Source: Sphingomonas sp. S-NIH.Pt15_0812
GTDB taxonomy: Bacteria > Pseudomonadota > Alphaproteobacteria > Sphingomonadales > Sphingomonadaceae
Reading direction: 5' to 3'
Length of the DNA: 64,000 bases
Assembly (NCBI RefSeq): GCF_003951315.1
Contig: NZ_QLJH01000019.1
Coordinates: 1 to 64,000, forward strand
Position numbers and translations under genes: made by a program. The notes under the pieces are model-generated. The model was given only the letters and a program-made list of their open reading frames with translations. It ran no database searches and was not told where the DNA came from. This document shows positions 55,743-64,000 of the stretch, piece after piece; within the stretch, counting starts at the first letter, position 1, and each line of letters starts with the position of its first letter.

Positions 55743-58454
55743 TCAGGCGCCGAAGGTGCGCTGCCACCAGCCGCGACGCGGGGCGTCACCGGATGCGGGG
55801 GCGGCGTCGGCCTCCGGAGCTTCCGCGACCGGCTCTTCCGCCACCGCTTCCGGCTCAGGAGCGGGCACAGGCGCTTCGGCCTCCACCTTCTTCTTGCGGA
55901 CGCGCTTGGGCTTGGCCGGCACCTCCTCCGCGACCGGTTCGACGACCGGGGCGGGGGCTTCGGTCTCGACCTTCTTCTTGCGGACGCGCTTGGGCTTGGC
56001 GGGGGCTTCGGCTTCCGCCTCGACCACCGGTGCCGGTGCCGGTGCCGGTGCCGGTGCCGGTGCCGGCTGCGGCGCGACGGCCACTTCGGCGGGAGCCGGT
56101 GCCGCCGTCTCGGCGACGGCCGCACGCGCACGCGGACGACGACGCGTCTTCGGCGCGGGCGCGGCCTCCTCGACCGGGGCGGCCGGCACGTCGGCCTCGA
56201 CTTCGGGCTCGACGATGGCGAGCGCGATCGGGTCGGTCACCGGACCCGAGTCGCCCGCATCGGCGGCTTCCTCGACCTCGACCGCCTGGTCGGTCGATCC
56301 CTGCGTCTCGACGCCGTCCTGGCGACGGCCACCGCGGCGGCCGCGACGACCGCGACGACGACGGCGACCGCCTTCGCCCTCGGCATCGCCCTGCGCCTGG
56401 GGCTCGTCGGCCTCGGTCGTCTCCGTATCGCTATCGGCCTCGTCCTCGACCGACTCCGGCTCGACGCCGTTCTCGTCGGTTTCGTCCTCGGACTCGGCAC
56501 CGGTCTCGTTCGGGTCCTCGCCCTCGTCGCCCCGGTTGCCACGACGCCCGCGGCGGCGACGGCGGCGCTTGCCACGGCCCTCGCCCTCGCTGTCGTTGCG
56601 CGCCGGACGCGGAGCGGGCTCCGCCTCTTCCAGCTCCTCCTCTTCCTCGATCTCCTCCTCCTCGATGAACTCCTCCTCGTCTTCCTCGACGACGAGTTCA
56701 TCGATGCGCGGCGCATAGGCCGGCGGCGGACCGGAGACGTCGACCGTCATCCGCGCGCCCTCTTCCTCGCGATCGGGCAGCACCTCGATCGAGACGCCGT
56801 AACGCTCCTCGACTTCGGCGATGTCGGCGCGCTTGCGGTTGAGGACGTAGATCGCCGCCTCCTGTGACGCGCGCAGCGTCAGCAGCGAGCCACGGCCGCG
56901 CGCCGCTTCTTCCTCCAACAGGCGCAGCGCCGACAGGCCCGCCGACGAGGCGGTGCGGACCAGCCCGGTGCCCTCGCAATGCGGGCAGGCGCGGGTCGAC
57001 GCTTCCAGCACGCCGGTACGCAGGCGCTGGCGGCTCATCTCCATCAGGCCGAAGCTGGAGATGCGGCCGACCTGGATGCGCGCCCGATCGTTCTTCAGCG
57101 CCTCCTTCATCGCCTTCTCGACCTTCCGGACGTTGGACGAATGGTCCATGTCGATGAAGTCGATGACGACCAGGCCCGCCATGTCGCGCAGGCGCAGCTG
57201 GCGCGCGATCTCCTGCGCCGCTTCCAGATTGGTCGCGGTCGCGGTCTGCTCGATATTATGCTCGCGGGTCGAACGGCCGGAGTTGATGTCGATCGACACC
57301 AAAGCCTCGGTCGGGTTGATGACCAGATAGCCCCCCGACTTCAGCTGGACGACCGGATTGTACATCGCCGCCAGCTGGTCCTCGACATGCGCGCGTTGGA
57401 ACAGCGGCACGGCGTCGGCATATTGCTTCACCTTGCGCGCATGGGCCGGCATCAACAGCCGCATGAAGTCCTTGGCGTGGCGATAACCTTCCTCGCCCTC
57501 GACGATGACTTCGTCGATGTCCTTGTTGTAGATGTCGCGGATCGCGCGCTTGATCAGGTCGCTGTCGCCATAGACCAGGGCGGGCGCGGAGGAGGTCAGC
57601 GTCTTGTCGCGGATTTCGTCCCACAGGCGCGCCAGATAGTCGAAGTCGCGCTTGATCTCGACCTTGGTGCGCTGCAGCCCGGCGGTGCGGACGATGCAGC
57701 CCATCGACGAGGGCAGCTGCAGATCGGCCATGATCGACTTCAGCCGCTTGCGATCGGCTGCGTTCGAGATCTTGCGGCTGATGCCGCCGCCATGCGACGT
57801 GTTGGGCATCAGCACGCAATAGCGGCCGGCCAGCGACAGATAGGTGGTCAGCGCCGCGCCCTTGTTGCCGCGCTCTTCCTTGACGACCTGGACCAGCAGC
57901 ACCTGGCGGCGGCGGATCACGTCCTGGATCTTGTAGCGGCGGCGCAGGTTCATGCGACGCTGGCGCAGCGCCTCGACCTGATCGTCATTGACGCCGCCCT
58001 TGGCGGGACGGCGGCGCGGACGCTCGGCCGACTCGCCGCCCTCTTCGTCCTCGGACTCGGACGCGTCGTCGTCATAGCCCGACTCGTCGTCGAACTCCTC
58101 GTCCTCGTCATGATCGTCGTCGTCATGCGCATCCTGCTCGGCGCGCAGCGCGGCCTCCTCGGCGGCGTGCTCGGCCTCTTCGCGCAGCAGCGCGTCGCGA
58201 TCCTCCTTGGGGATCTGGTAATAATCCGGGTGGATCTCGGAAAAGGCCAGGAAGCCGTGGCGGTTGCCGCCATAGTCGACGAACGCCGCCTGCAGCGACG
58301 GCTCGACGCGCGTCACCTTGGCGAGGTAGATATTGCCCTTGAGCTGCTTGCGCTCGGCGGATTCGAAATCGAACTCTTCGATCCGGTTACCTTGTACGAC
58401 GGCGACCCGGGTCTCCTCCCGGTGGCGTGCGTCGATCAGCATACGCGTGGTCAT
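55743..58454 (-). CDS. rne: ribonuclease E
   Basis: 903 residues, the endonuclease scaffold of the RNA degradosome. S1 domain from about 35, split by a very acidic insert (about 91-145) typical of alphaproteobacteria. Catalytic Asp residues lie in SIDINSGRS and VIDFIDMDH; the zinc-link is TRACPHCEGTG. The C-terminal third is disordered: Glu-rich (about 595-625), Arg-rich (KRRRRRRGRRG and RRRRRGRRGRRGG, RNA-binding), Pro-Ala repeats and a duplicated PAKPKRVRKKKVE block. The end, PRRGWWQRTFGA, has the GWW motif that docks PNPase in Caulobacter. GGAG lies 8 nt before the ATG. Confidence 0.95.
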   Translation of the reverse strand: MTTRMLIDARHREETRVAVVQGNRIEEFDFESAERKQLKGNIYLAKVTRVEPSLQAAFVDYGGNRHGFLAFSEIHPDYYQIPKEDRDALLREEAEHAAEEAALRAEQDAHDDDDHDEDEEFDDESGYDDDASESEDEEGGESAERPRRRPAKGGVNDDQVEALRQRRMNLRRRYKIQDVIRRRQVLLVQVVKEERGNKGAALTTYLSLAGRYCVLMPNTSHGGGISRKISNAADRKRLKSIMADLQLPSSMGCIVRTAGLQRTKVEIKRDFDYLARLWDEIRDKTLTSSAPALVYGDSDLIKRAIRDIYNKDIDEVIVEGEEGYRHAKDFMRLLMPAHARKVKQYADAVPLFQRAHVEDQLAAMYNPVVQLKSGGYLVINPTEALVSIDINSGRSTREHNIEQTATATNLEAAQEIARQLRLRDMAGLVVIDFIDMDHSSNVRKVEKAMKEALKNDRARIQVGRISSFGLMEMSRQRLRTGVLEASTRACPHCEGTGLVRTASSAGLSALRLLEEEAARGRGSLLTLRASQEAAIYVLNRKRADIAEVEERYGVSIEVLPDREEEGARMTVDVSGPPPAYAPRIDELVVEEDEEEFIEEEEIEEEEELEEAEPAPRPARNDSEGEGRGKRRRRRRGRRGNRGDEGEDPNETGAESEDETDENGVEPESVEDEADSDTETTEADEPQAQGDAEGEGGRRRRRGRRGRRGGRRQDGVETQGSTDQAVEVEEAADAGDSGPVTDPIALAIVEPEVEADVPAAPVEEAAPAPKTRRRPRARAAVAETAAPAPAEVAVAPQPAPAPAPAPAPAPVVEAEAEAPAKPKRVRKKKVETEAPAPVVEPVAEEVPAKPKRVRKKKVEAEAPVPAPEPEAVAEEPVAEAPEADAAPASGDAPRRGWWQRTFGA
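56027..56066 (-). repeat. hexanucleotide tandem repeat inside rne
   Basis: CCGGTG repeated about 6.7 times without interruption on the plus strand; it encodes the (Pro-Ala)n stretch of the RNase E tail. Changes in copy number would keep the frame, so it is a possible length-variable site. Confidence 0.85.
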
Positions 58455-58967
58455 CAAACGGTCTCCACGCGCGCGTCGGGCCGGGCCCTCGCGCGCGATG
58501 ATAATGCGCGCCCGGGCCGATGGCGGCGGGGGCGCGAAGGTGGCGATAAAGCGCGTCTGCTCGCTTGGCTTGCCGGGGCATCTGGCCCTGCGGCGGGCCC
58601 GCCACCGCGACGCCGCCGGCAAAAGCCGGGCGGATCAGCGGGAACGGGAATTGCATCATGCGAGCGTCAACCTGGATTGGCCCGTCGGGATCGACGGGCG
58701 GGCACGCCGGTGGCGCTCAACGGGTTGCGAGACGACACACGGGTACGGTACAGACGCTAGCATCGCGCGGCGCGCTTCGCAACCGGTCGTATCCTGCGTT
58801 ACTCCGGGGTCGACAGGGGTCTTCAGGCCGGGTTAACGCCGGTCGGTCGATGGGGCGCAACGCTCGCGAAATATTAAGCATATCCATCACAGGGATGGAA
58901 TCGTGCGGCGCATCGCCGCAGCGCCCTTCATCAGGCAAGGGCCGGTGACGAAAGGGGTTTGGTGACG
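58455..58967. promoter_or_regulatory. 513-nt rne/amidase divergent region with candidate rne promoter
   Basis: On the minus strand TTGCGA (58782-58777), a 17-nt spacer and TAGCGT (58759-58754) form a plausible promoter about 300 nt before rne. That would give a long GC-rich 5' leader, as is known for autoregulated rne genes. Near 58870-58890 the plus strand is AT-rich (AAATATTAAGCATATCC) and may hold the amidase promoter. Confidence 0.4.
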
Positions 58968-59819
58968 ATGGTTTTGCGCTGGACCTCGGCAGGCGGGATG
59001 CTGGCGATGGCGACGCTCGGCTGGCATGCGCTGCCGGTGCACGCCGCCCCGCCGCCCGGCGCGCGCGTGTCGGTGACGCTGCCCAAGGTCCATGCCGCGC
59101 CGCTGCCCAAGGTGCGCGGCGAGGCGGGACGGCCGCTGGTGGTGATCGATGCGGGCCATGGTGGCGTCGATCCCGGCGCGATCAACCGCGCCAACGGCCT
59201 GCGCGAGAAGGACGTGACGCTGAAGATCGCCAAGGCGATCCGCGACGAGCTGCTCGACAGCGGCCGGGTGCGGGTGGCGCTGACCCGGGACGACGATCAT
59301 TATCTGGTGCTGCGCGAACGCTATGGCATCGCCCGCCGGCTGCGCGCCGACCTGTTCATCTCGATCCATTGCGACAGCGTCGGCGTGGGCGATGCCACCG
59401 GCGCATCGGTCTATACCCTGTCCGAGGTGGCGTCCGACAAGGAGGCGGCGCGGCTGGCGGCGCGCGAGAACAAGGCGGACGTGATCGCCGGCGTCAATCT
59501 GGGCGAGGCGGGCGAGGACGTGTCCTCGATCCTGATCGACCTGACCCAGCGGGAGACGATGAACGCCTCCGCCAATTTCGCCCGGCTGCTGGGCCGGGAG
59601 GCCAAGCCGCTGGTGCCGATGAAGCCCAATTTCCACCGCATGGCGAGCCTGATGGTGCTGAAGGCGCCGGACATGCCGTCGATCCTGTTCGAGACGGGCT
59701 ATATCTCCAACCCCGTCGACGCCGCCTTTCTGGACAGTGGCGAGGGGCGGCAGCGCATCGCCGAGGGGGTGCGCCGCGCGGTGGAGGTGCATTTCGCGCG
59801 GCGGATGGTCACGCGCTGA
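58968..59819 (+). CDS. N-acetylmuramoyl-L-alanine amidase (AmiC-type)
   Basis: 283 residues, exported (signal peptide about 1-27). Amidase_3 domain with the zinc ligands in VIDAGHGGVDPGA, GLREKDVTL and SIHCDS and the catalytic Glu in ILFETGYISN. Cleaves septal peptidoglycan during division. No AMIN domain is present, so targeting differs from E. coli AmiC. ATG at 58968 is chosen; in-frame GTG (58962) and TTG (58959) lie closer to the AAAGGGG ribosome site. Confidence 0.9.
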   Translation: MVLRWTSAGGMLAMATLGWHALPVHAAPPPGARVSVTLPKVHAAPLPKVRGEAGRPLVVIDAGHGGVDPGAINRANGLREKDVTLKIAKAIRDELLDSGRVRVALTRDDDHYLVLRERYGIARRLRADLFISIHCDSVGVGDATGASVYTLSEVASDKEAARLAARENKADVIAGVNLGEAGEDVSSILIDLTQRETMNASANFARLLGREAKPLVPMKPNFHRMASLMVLKAPDMPSILFETGYISNPVDAAFLDSGEGRQRIAEGVRRAVEVHFARRMVTR

Positions 59820-59900
59820 TCCCGATCATCGGCCGAACGGCTGGCGTTCAGGCGGAAAGCGCGATTATGCTGTCCGCTCAAGGCGGATGGGGATCGGGAT

Positions 59901-61754
59901 ATGGACGGCAATCGGCGCGCGCTTCTGACGGGCGCGGGCGCGCTGGGACTGACGGCGGTGCTGCCGCGCGGTCTGGCGCGGGCGCAGGGGACGGAGGCGG
60001 CACCGGGCGATGCGGAGGCGGAGACTCTGCTCGCCGGCCTGGCGGAGGAGCTGCTGGCCGACTGGCCCGAGGCGGCGCTGAGCCTGGGGCTGGACCGCGA
60101 CGCACGCGCGCCGCTGCGCGCGAAGCTGGCGGATCGCAGCGCGGCGGCGGACGCGGCGCGGCGCGACCGCTGCACCGCGCATCTGGCGCAGCTTCGCCGG
60201 ATCGACCGCAGCCGCCTGTCGCCTACGGTCGCGATCGATGTCGACACCACCGACACCGCCTATGCGCTGGCGCAGGAGGGCTGGCGGACGATGCCGGTCG
60301 GCGAGGTGGCGGTGCTCGACCCCTCCGCCAGTTTCCGCAGCACGCCCTATATCGTCTCGCAGCTCGGCGGCGCCTATGCCGATGTGCCCGACCTGCTGGA
60401 GACCAAGCATGACGTGGCCAGCGCCGCCGATGCGGAGGCCTATTGCGACCGGCTGACCGCCTATGCCCGTGCGGTGGACGGCGAGACCGGCCGCATCCGC
60501 GCCGATGCCGCGCGCGGCGCGATCCCGCCCGTGCTGGTCATCGACCTGACCGCCGGGCAGTTGCGGGGGATCCGCGCGACGCCCGCCGCCGGGTGGGGGA
60601 TCGTCACCAGCTTCGCCGCCAAATGCGCCAAGGCCGGCCTGCCGCCGCGCCATGCCGAACGCGCCGCGCGGCTGTGCGCCGAGATGGTGGCCCCGGCGCT
60701 CGACCGGCAGATCGCCGCCTTCGCCGCGCTCCGCCCCCAGGCGAGCCCGGAACCCGGACTGTGGCAGCGCCCGCATGGCGAGGATTATTATCGCTGGCTG
60801 GTCCGCGCCGGCACCACCACCACCGAGACGCCGGAGGCGATCCATGCCCTCGGCCTGGAGCAGAACCGCGCGATCAATGCCGAGATCGACACGCTGCTGA
60901 AGGCGCAGGGCCTGTCCAAGGGCAGTGTCGGCGAGCGGCTGACCGCGCTCAGCCACCGGCCCGACCTGCTGTTCAGCAACGACGATGCCGGGCGCGCCAA
61001 GCTGCTCGCCTATCTGAACGGCCGCATCGCCGATGTGCGCACGCGCCTGCCCCGCGCCTTCGGCACGCTGGTGAAGGGCCATCTGGTGATCCGCCGCGTG
61101 CCGCCCGCGATCCAGGACGGCGCGCCCAACGGCTATGCCGGACCCGGCTCGATGGACGGGTCGCAACCCGGCATCTATTACATCAACCTGAAATCGACCG
61201 CGACCTGGCCGCGCTATTCGCTGCCGACGCTCTGCTATCATGAGGGGATACCGGGCCATGTCTGGCAGGGCGAATATAGCTATCGCCTGCCGCTGATCCG
61301 CTCGCTGCTCGCCTTCAACGCCTATTCGGAAGGCTGGGCGCTCTATGCCGAGCAGCTGGCCAGCGAACTGGGCGTCTATGACGACGATCCGCTGGGCCGG
61401 ATCGGTTACCTCCAGTCGATGAACTTCCGCGCGTGCCGGCTGGTGGTCGATACCGGCCTCCATGCCAAGCGCTGGAGCTTCGACCGGGCGGTATCCTGGT
61501 TCCAGGGCGCGACGGGGATGCCGGTCGGACAGCTCACCGCCGAGGTGCAGCGCTATTGCGCGATGCCGGGCCAGGCCTGCGGCTACAAGATGGGGCATAA
61601 CGAGATCAACCGGCTGCGCGTCAAGGCGCAGGCCGCGCTGGGGCGGCGCTACGACCTCAAGGCGTTCGACGATGTCGTGGTCGGCACCGGCAACGTGCCG
61701 CTGACCCTGCTGGAGCGGGTGGTCGACCGCTACATCGCGTCGGCGCGCGCCTGA
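59901..61754 (+). CDS. DUF885 family protein (predicted metallopeptidase), exported
   Basis: 617 residues with a twin-arginine style leader (NRRALLTGAGALGL). The family hallmark YHEGIPGHVWQ with HExxxGH, EGWALYAEQLA and a C-terminal QACGYKMGHNEI are present, which suggests a zinc peptidase fold; activity of the family is poorly known. Its stop is directly abutted by the stop of the convergent gene (TGATCA at 61752-61757). Confidence 0.85.
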   Translation: MDGNRRALLTGAGALGLTAVLPRGLARAQGTEAAPGDAEAETLLAGLAEELLADWPEAALSLGLDRDARAPLRAKLADRSAAADAARRDRCTAHLAQLRRIDRSRLSPTVAIDVDTTDTAYALAQEGWRTMPVGEVAVLDPSASFRSTPYIVSQLGGAYADVPDLLETKHDVASAADAEAYCDRLTAYARAVDGETGRIRADAARGAIPPVLVIDLTAGQLRGIRATPAAGWGIVTSFAAKCAKAGLPPRHAERAARLCAEMVAPALDRQIAAFAALRPQASPEPGLWQRPHGEDYYRWLVRAGTTTTETPEAIHALGLEQNRAINAEIDTLLKAQGLSKGSVGERLTALSHRPDLLFSNDDAGRAKLLAYLNGRIADVRTRLPRAFGTLVKGHLVIRRVPPAIQDGAPNGYAGPGSMDGSQPGIYYINLKSTATWPRYSLPTLCYHEGIPGHVWQGEYSYRLPLIRSLLAFNAYSEGWALYAEQLASELGVYDDDPLGRIGYLQSMNFRACRLVVDTGLHAKRWSFDRAVSWFQGATGMPVGQLTAEVQRYCAMPGQACGYKMGHNEINRLRVKAQAALGRRYDLKAFDDVVVGTGNVPLTLLERVVDRYIASARA

Positions 61755-62933
61755 TCAGTAGAAGCGGCGCAGCACCAGCTTGCGGGGGCGGCCGCTACAC
61801 GGCGTCAGCATCACGACCGTGCCCGGCGCGCCCGCCGACCAGCGGGCGAGCGGGCTGCTGGTGTAGTCGGGCCCGATCGGCTGGCCGTCGACCGCGCAGA
61901 TCGTGTCGCCGATCGCCCAGCCGCTCGTCTCCGCCGGGCCGCCGCGCATGACGTGCAGCACCTTCAGCCGGTCGCGCTCCAGCCCGAGCAGCAGGCCGCT
62001 GGTCGAGCGCAGCACCGGCGGCATGTCGGGCCGGGGATTGAGCACCATCCGGCCCGCGCGCGGGTCGAGCAGCACGCGGTAGCGCGACAGGAAGCCGGTG
62101 CCGATCCGCCCGGCGACTCCGATCGCCTCCGAGAAGCCGCCCACCGGCTCGATCCGCATCTCGACATCCTGCGCGTTCAGCTCGCCCAGCCGGACGGAGG
62201 GGACGATCGCCAGACCCGTCACCACCGGTCCCGCCAGGCCGAAGGCGATGGCGGTGGTGCGCGGCAGCTTGCCCAGGCCGCCGCTGCGCCACTCGCCCTC
62301 GGTGATGGTCATCGACGATCCGTCGCCGGTATCGACGATCATCGGCGATAAGCGCTTCGTCCCCAGCGTGATCGCGCTTTCATAGACGTTGCGCGCGGGC
62401 GAGATCGACAGCGGCGCGATCTTGCCGGGAAAGGGCATCCGCCCCGATCGGATCAGGCGGAAGCGGTTGGCGGCATAGTCGATGTCGAGCGCCTGCCCCG
62501 CCAGCAGGTCGCGCCCGACCAGCAGGTCGACCGACTCGGCGCTGCCGGTGGCGAGCGCGGGCAGGGTGGCGACCGCCAGCCCGCCGCCGCGCCGGGTCAG
62601 GCCGCCCAGCGTCAGCGACCGGGTCGGCATCCAGCCGATCGGCACCGCGCCGCCGATCGCGCTCGCCTGGCCGCCCGGCGCGATCGTCGCGCCGCGCGTG
62701 ACGGGCGACGTCCGCGACAGCAGCGAGAAGGACACGCCGGTGTCGAGGATCGCGGTCACCGGCCGGCCGTTCACCGTCATGCGGAAGCGGATCTGGTTGC
62801 CGGGCGTCAGCGTGAAGTCGACCCAGCGTCCTTGCGCATCCGCCGCCAGCCGCACCACGCCGGGGTCGCGCGAGGCGACGGGGACCGGGGCATCGGCGAG
62901 CAGCAGGAGCGCGGCAAGGGCTAGGATACGCAT
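61755..62933 (-). CDS. double retropepsin-like aspartic protease with PDZ domain
   Basis: 392 residues with a signal peptide (1-20). Two aspartic protease motifs occur in one chain: AILDTGVSFSLLS (DTG at 64-66) and MIVDTGDGSSMT (DTG at 201-203), each at the same place of a repeated beta domain. A PDZ domain follows (about 305-392) with HVMRGGPAETSGWAIGDTI. Most bacterial retropepsin-like proteins have one DTG and act as dimers; this chain could fold as its own dimer. Periplasmic by the signal. Confidence 0.82.
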   Translation of the reverse strand: MRILALAALLLLADAPVPVASRDPGVVRLAADAQGRWVDFTLTPGNQIRFRMTVNGRPVTAILDTGVSFSLLSRTSPVTRGATIAPGGQASAIGGAVPIGWMPTRSLTLGGLTRRGGGLAVATLPALATGSAESVDLLVGRDLLAGQALDIDYAANRFRLIRSGRMPFPGKIAPLSISPARNVYESAITLGTKRLSPMIVDTGDGSSMTITEGEWRSGGLGKLPRTTAIAFGLAGPVVTGLAIVPSVRLGELNAQDVEMRIEPVGGFSEAIGVAGRIGTGFLSRYRVLLDPRAGRMVLNPRPDMPPVLRSTSGLLLGLERDRLKVLHVMRGGPAETSGWAIGDTICAVDGQPIGPDYTSSPLARWSAGAPGTVVMLTPCSGRPRKLVLRRFY

Positions 62934-63021
62934 CGACGGTCGCTCCTATCGCAGCCGGCGGGCGGCGTCGTGGCGAAAATCACGGGATGGTGGTCGTTCG
63001 GCGAGCCCTTCCCGCCTTGCT

Positions 63022-63044
63022 GTTCCCGGCCTTCGCCGGGGAAC
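63022..63044. repeat. short hairpin repeat between cpaF and the protease gene
   Basis: GTTCCCGGC (63022-63030) and GCCGGGGAAC (63035-63044) pair with one bulged base across CTTC. Same style as 55228-55247. It could also help end cpaF transcription, but has no T-tract. Confidence 0.4.
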
Positions 63045-63086
63045 AGGAAGGGGAACAGGCAAGAGGAAACAGTTCCGGCTCCGTCC

Positions 63087-64000
63087 TTACAGGCACGCCT
63101 CCAGAAACGCCTGGTCGAACCCGAATTGCCGCGCCTTGTCGAGCGTATAGGGGCGCAGGCCCATCGAGCGATATTCGCCGATGATCTTCCCCTCGGCCGA
63201 TTCGTCCAGATATTCGAACTTGAACAGTTCCTGCGTGACGATCACCGGCCCTTCCATGCCGATCACCTCGGTGACGTTGGTGACGCGGCGCGAACCGTCG
63301 CGCAGGCGCTTCACCTGGATGATCAGGTCGACCGAATCGGCGATCTGGCGGCTGATCGCCTCCTTGGGCACCTTGATGTCCGACATCATCACCATGTTCT
63401 CCATCCGCGCCAGCGCCTCGCGCGGGGAGTTGGAGTGGAGCGTGCACATCGAGCCGTCATGGCCGGTGTTCATCGCCGCCAGCATGTCGAAACATTCCGA
63501 GCCGCGGATTTCGCCCAGGATGATCCGGTCGGGCCGCATGCGCAGCGCGTTCTTCACCAGGTCGCGGATCGAGATTTCGCCCTGACCCTCCAGATTGGCG
63601 GGACGCGTCTCCAGCGGCAGCCAATGCGGCTGTTGCAGGCGAAGCTCGGCGGCGTCCTCGATGGTCAGCACGCGCTCGCCCGGGTCGATCATCTTCGACA
63701 GGGCGTTGAGCATCGTCGTCTTGCCCGAACCGGTGCCGCCGGAAATGACGATGTTGAACCGGCTGGCCCCCGCGATCTTCAGCGCGGTCGCCATCTTCGG
63801 GCTCATGCTGCCGAAGCCGGCCATCATGTCGAGCGTGATCGGCTTGGCGGAGAATTTGCGGATCGAGATGGCGGTGCCGCGCAGGGACAGCGGCGGCACG
63901 ATGACGTTGACGCGGCTGCCGTCCTTCAGGCGCGCGTCGGCGAGCGGCGTGGTCTGGTCGACGCGGCGGCCGACCGAATTGACGATGCGCTGCGCGATCT
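63087..64000 (-). CDS. cpaF: CpaF/TadA secretion ATPase (partial; 5' end outside window)
   Basis: The frame is open to the window edge on the minus strand, so at least 304 codons of the C-terminal part are present. Walker A GGTGSGKTT, the Asp box ERVLTIEDAAELRL, Walker B RPDRIILGEIRG and the His box GHDGSMCTLHSN identify the CpaF/TadA branch of type II/IV secretion ATPases, which drives Flp pilus (tight adherence) assembly from the cytoplasm. Ends with EACL. Other tad genes should lie beyond 64000. Confidence 0.93.
   Translation of the reverse strand, partial: IAQRIVNSVGRRVDQTTPLADARLKDGSRVNVIVPPLSLRGTAISIRKFSAKPITLDMMAGFGSMSPKMATALKIAGASRFNIVISGGTGSGKTTMLNALSKMIDPGERVLTIEDAAELRLQQPHWLPLETRPANLEGQGEISIRDLVKNALRMRPDRIILGEIRGSECFDMLAAMNTGHDGSMCTLHSNSPREALARMENMVMMSDIKVPKEAISRQIADSVDLIIQVKRLRDGSRRVTNVTEVIGMEGPVIVTQELFKFEYLDESAEGKIIGEYRSMGLRPYTLDKARQFGFDQAFLEACL

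Noticed and set aside
56027..56066. Short tandem repeat considered as a CRISPR-like array
   Set aside because: The unit is 6 nt without spacers and lies in the rne coding sequence. No CRISPR array or cas gene was seen in the window.
55385..56718. Long Ser/Arg/Pro-rich plus-strand frames opposite the rne tail
   Set aside because: They mirror the acidic and Arg-rich low-complexity tail of RNase E and carry no ribosome site.

Overview
The window reads as a chromosomal segment of a GC-rich alphaproteobacterium, most likely a sphingomonad (Sphingomonas or a close relative). The basis is the gene content and style: TonB-dependent receptors, several PEP-CTERM proteins, an alphaproteobacterial RNase E with an acidic insert and a C-terminal GWW motif, FlgI/FlgJ/FlgN without a muramidase domain, and a xylan locus with a LacI-type regulator. 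I see no insertion sequence, phage, CRISPR array or rRNA; one tRNA-Arg(CCG) is present.

Layout. 0-3.8 kb: tail of a flagellar operon (flgI, flgJ, an flgN-like chaperone), then a chemoreceptor gene preceded by a short fossil of a second chemoreceptor. 3.9-13.5 kb: a C4-dicarboxylate and 2-oxoglutarate block, with dctB-dctD, dctA, an alginate-export-type porin and malic enzyme on the minus strand and a KgtP-like symporter divergent from dctB. 13.6-18.3 kb: a PEP-CTERM trypsin-like protease, a glycosyltransferase, purA and small proteins. 18.4-25.9 kb: two overlapping TonB-dependent receptor genes divergent from an ABC ATPase and two DUF3526-type permeases. 26-34.3 kb: small secreted proteins, three further PEP-CTERM loci (one cut by an amber codon inside the PEP motif), a ZIP transporter, tRNA-Arg, nth, dapB, a sirtuin and era.

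34.4-49.3 kb is a complete xylan and xylose utilisation locus: xylA, xylB and a GH43 enzyme in one operon; a LacI-family regulator and a xylose-type MFS symporter; then a GH67-GH10-bifunctional esterase operon divergent from a GH3 beta-xylosidase. Three near-identical 14-bp palindromes (TGRTAGCGNTANCR) sit exactly at the three promoter regions, so the locus looks like one regulon. Extracytoplasmic enzymes would strip acetyl and glucuronyl groups and cut xylan to xylose, the MFS protein imports it, and XylA and XylB pass it to the pentose phosphate pathway.

49.6-55 kb: an M48 protease-TPR protein, a DsbA-like thioredoxin, an ABC-2 exporter pair, a CPBP protease and glpX in tightly overlapping order. 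55-64 kb: a mosaic of short hairpin repeats, rne with a strong terminator, an amidase, a DUF885 protein, a two-DTG aspartic protease with PDZ domain, and the 3' part of a cpaF/tadA secretion ATPase that runs off the window.

The points most worth a second look are: the amber codon in a PEP-CTERM signal, the three-site xyl regulon, a fused SGNH-NodB esterase, a DctD-like regulator without the GAFTGA loop, a malic enzyme whose conserved N-terminus has no ATG/GTG/TTG start, and the receptor/DUF3526 divergon.
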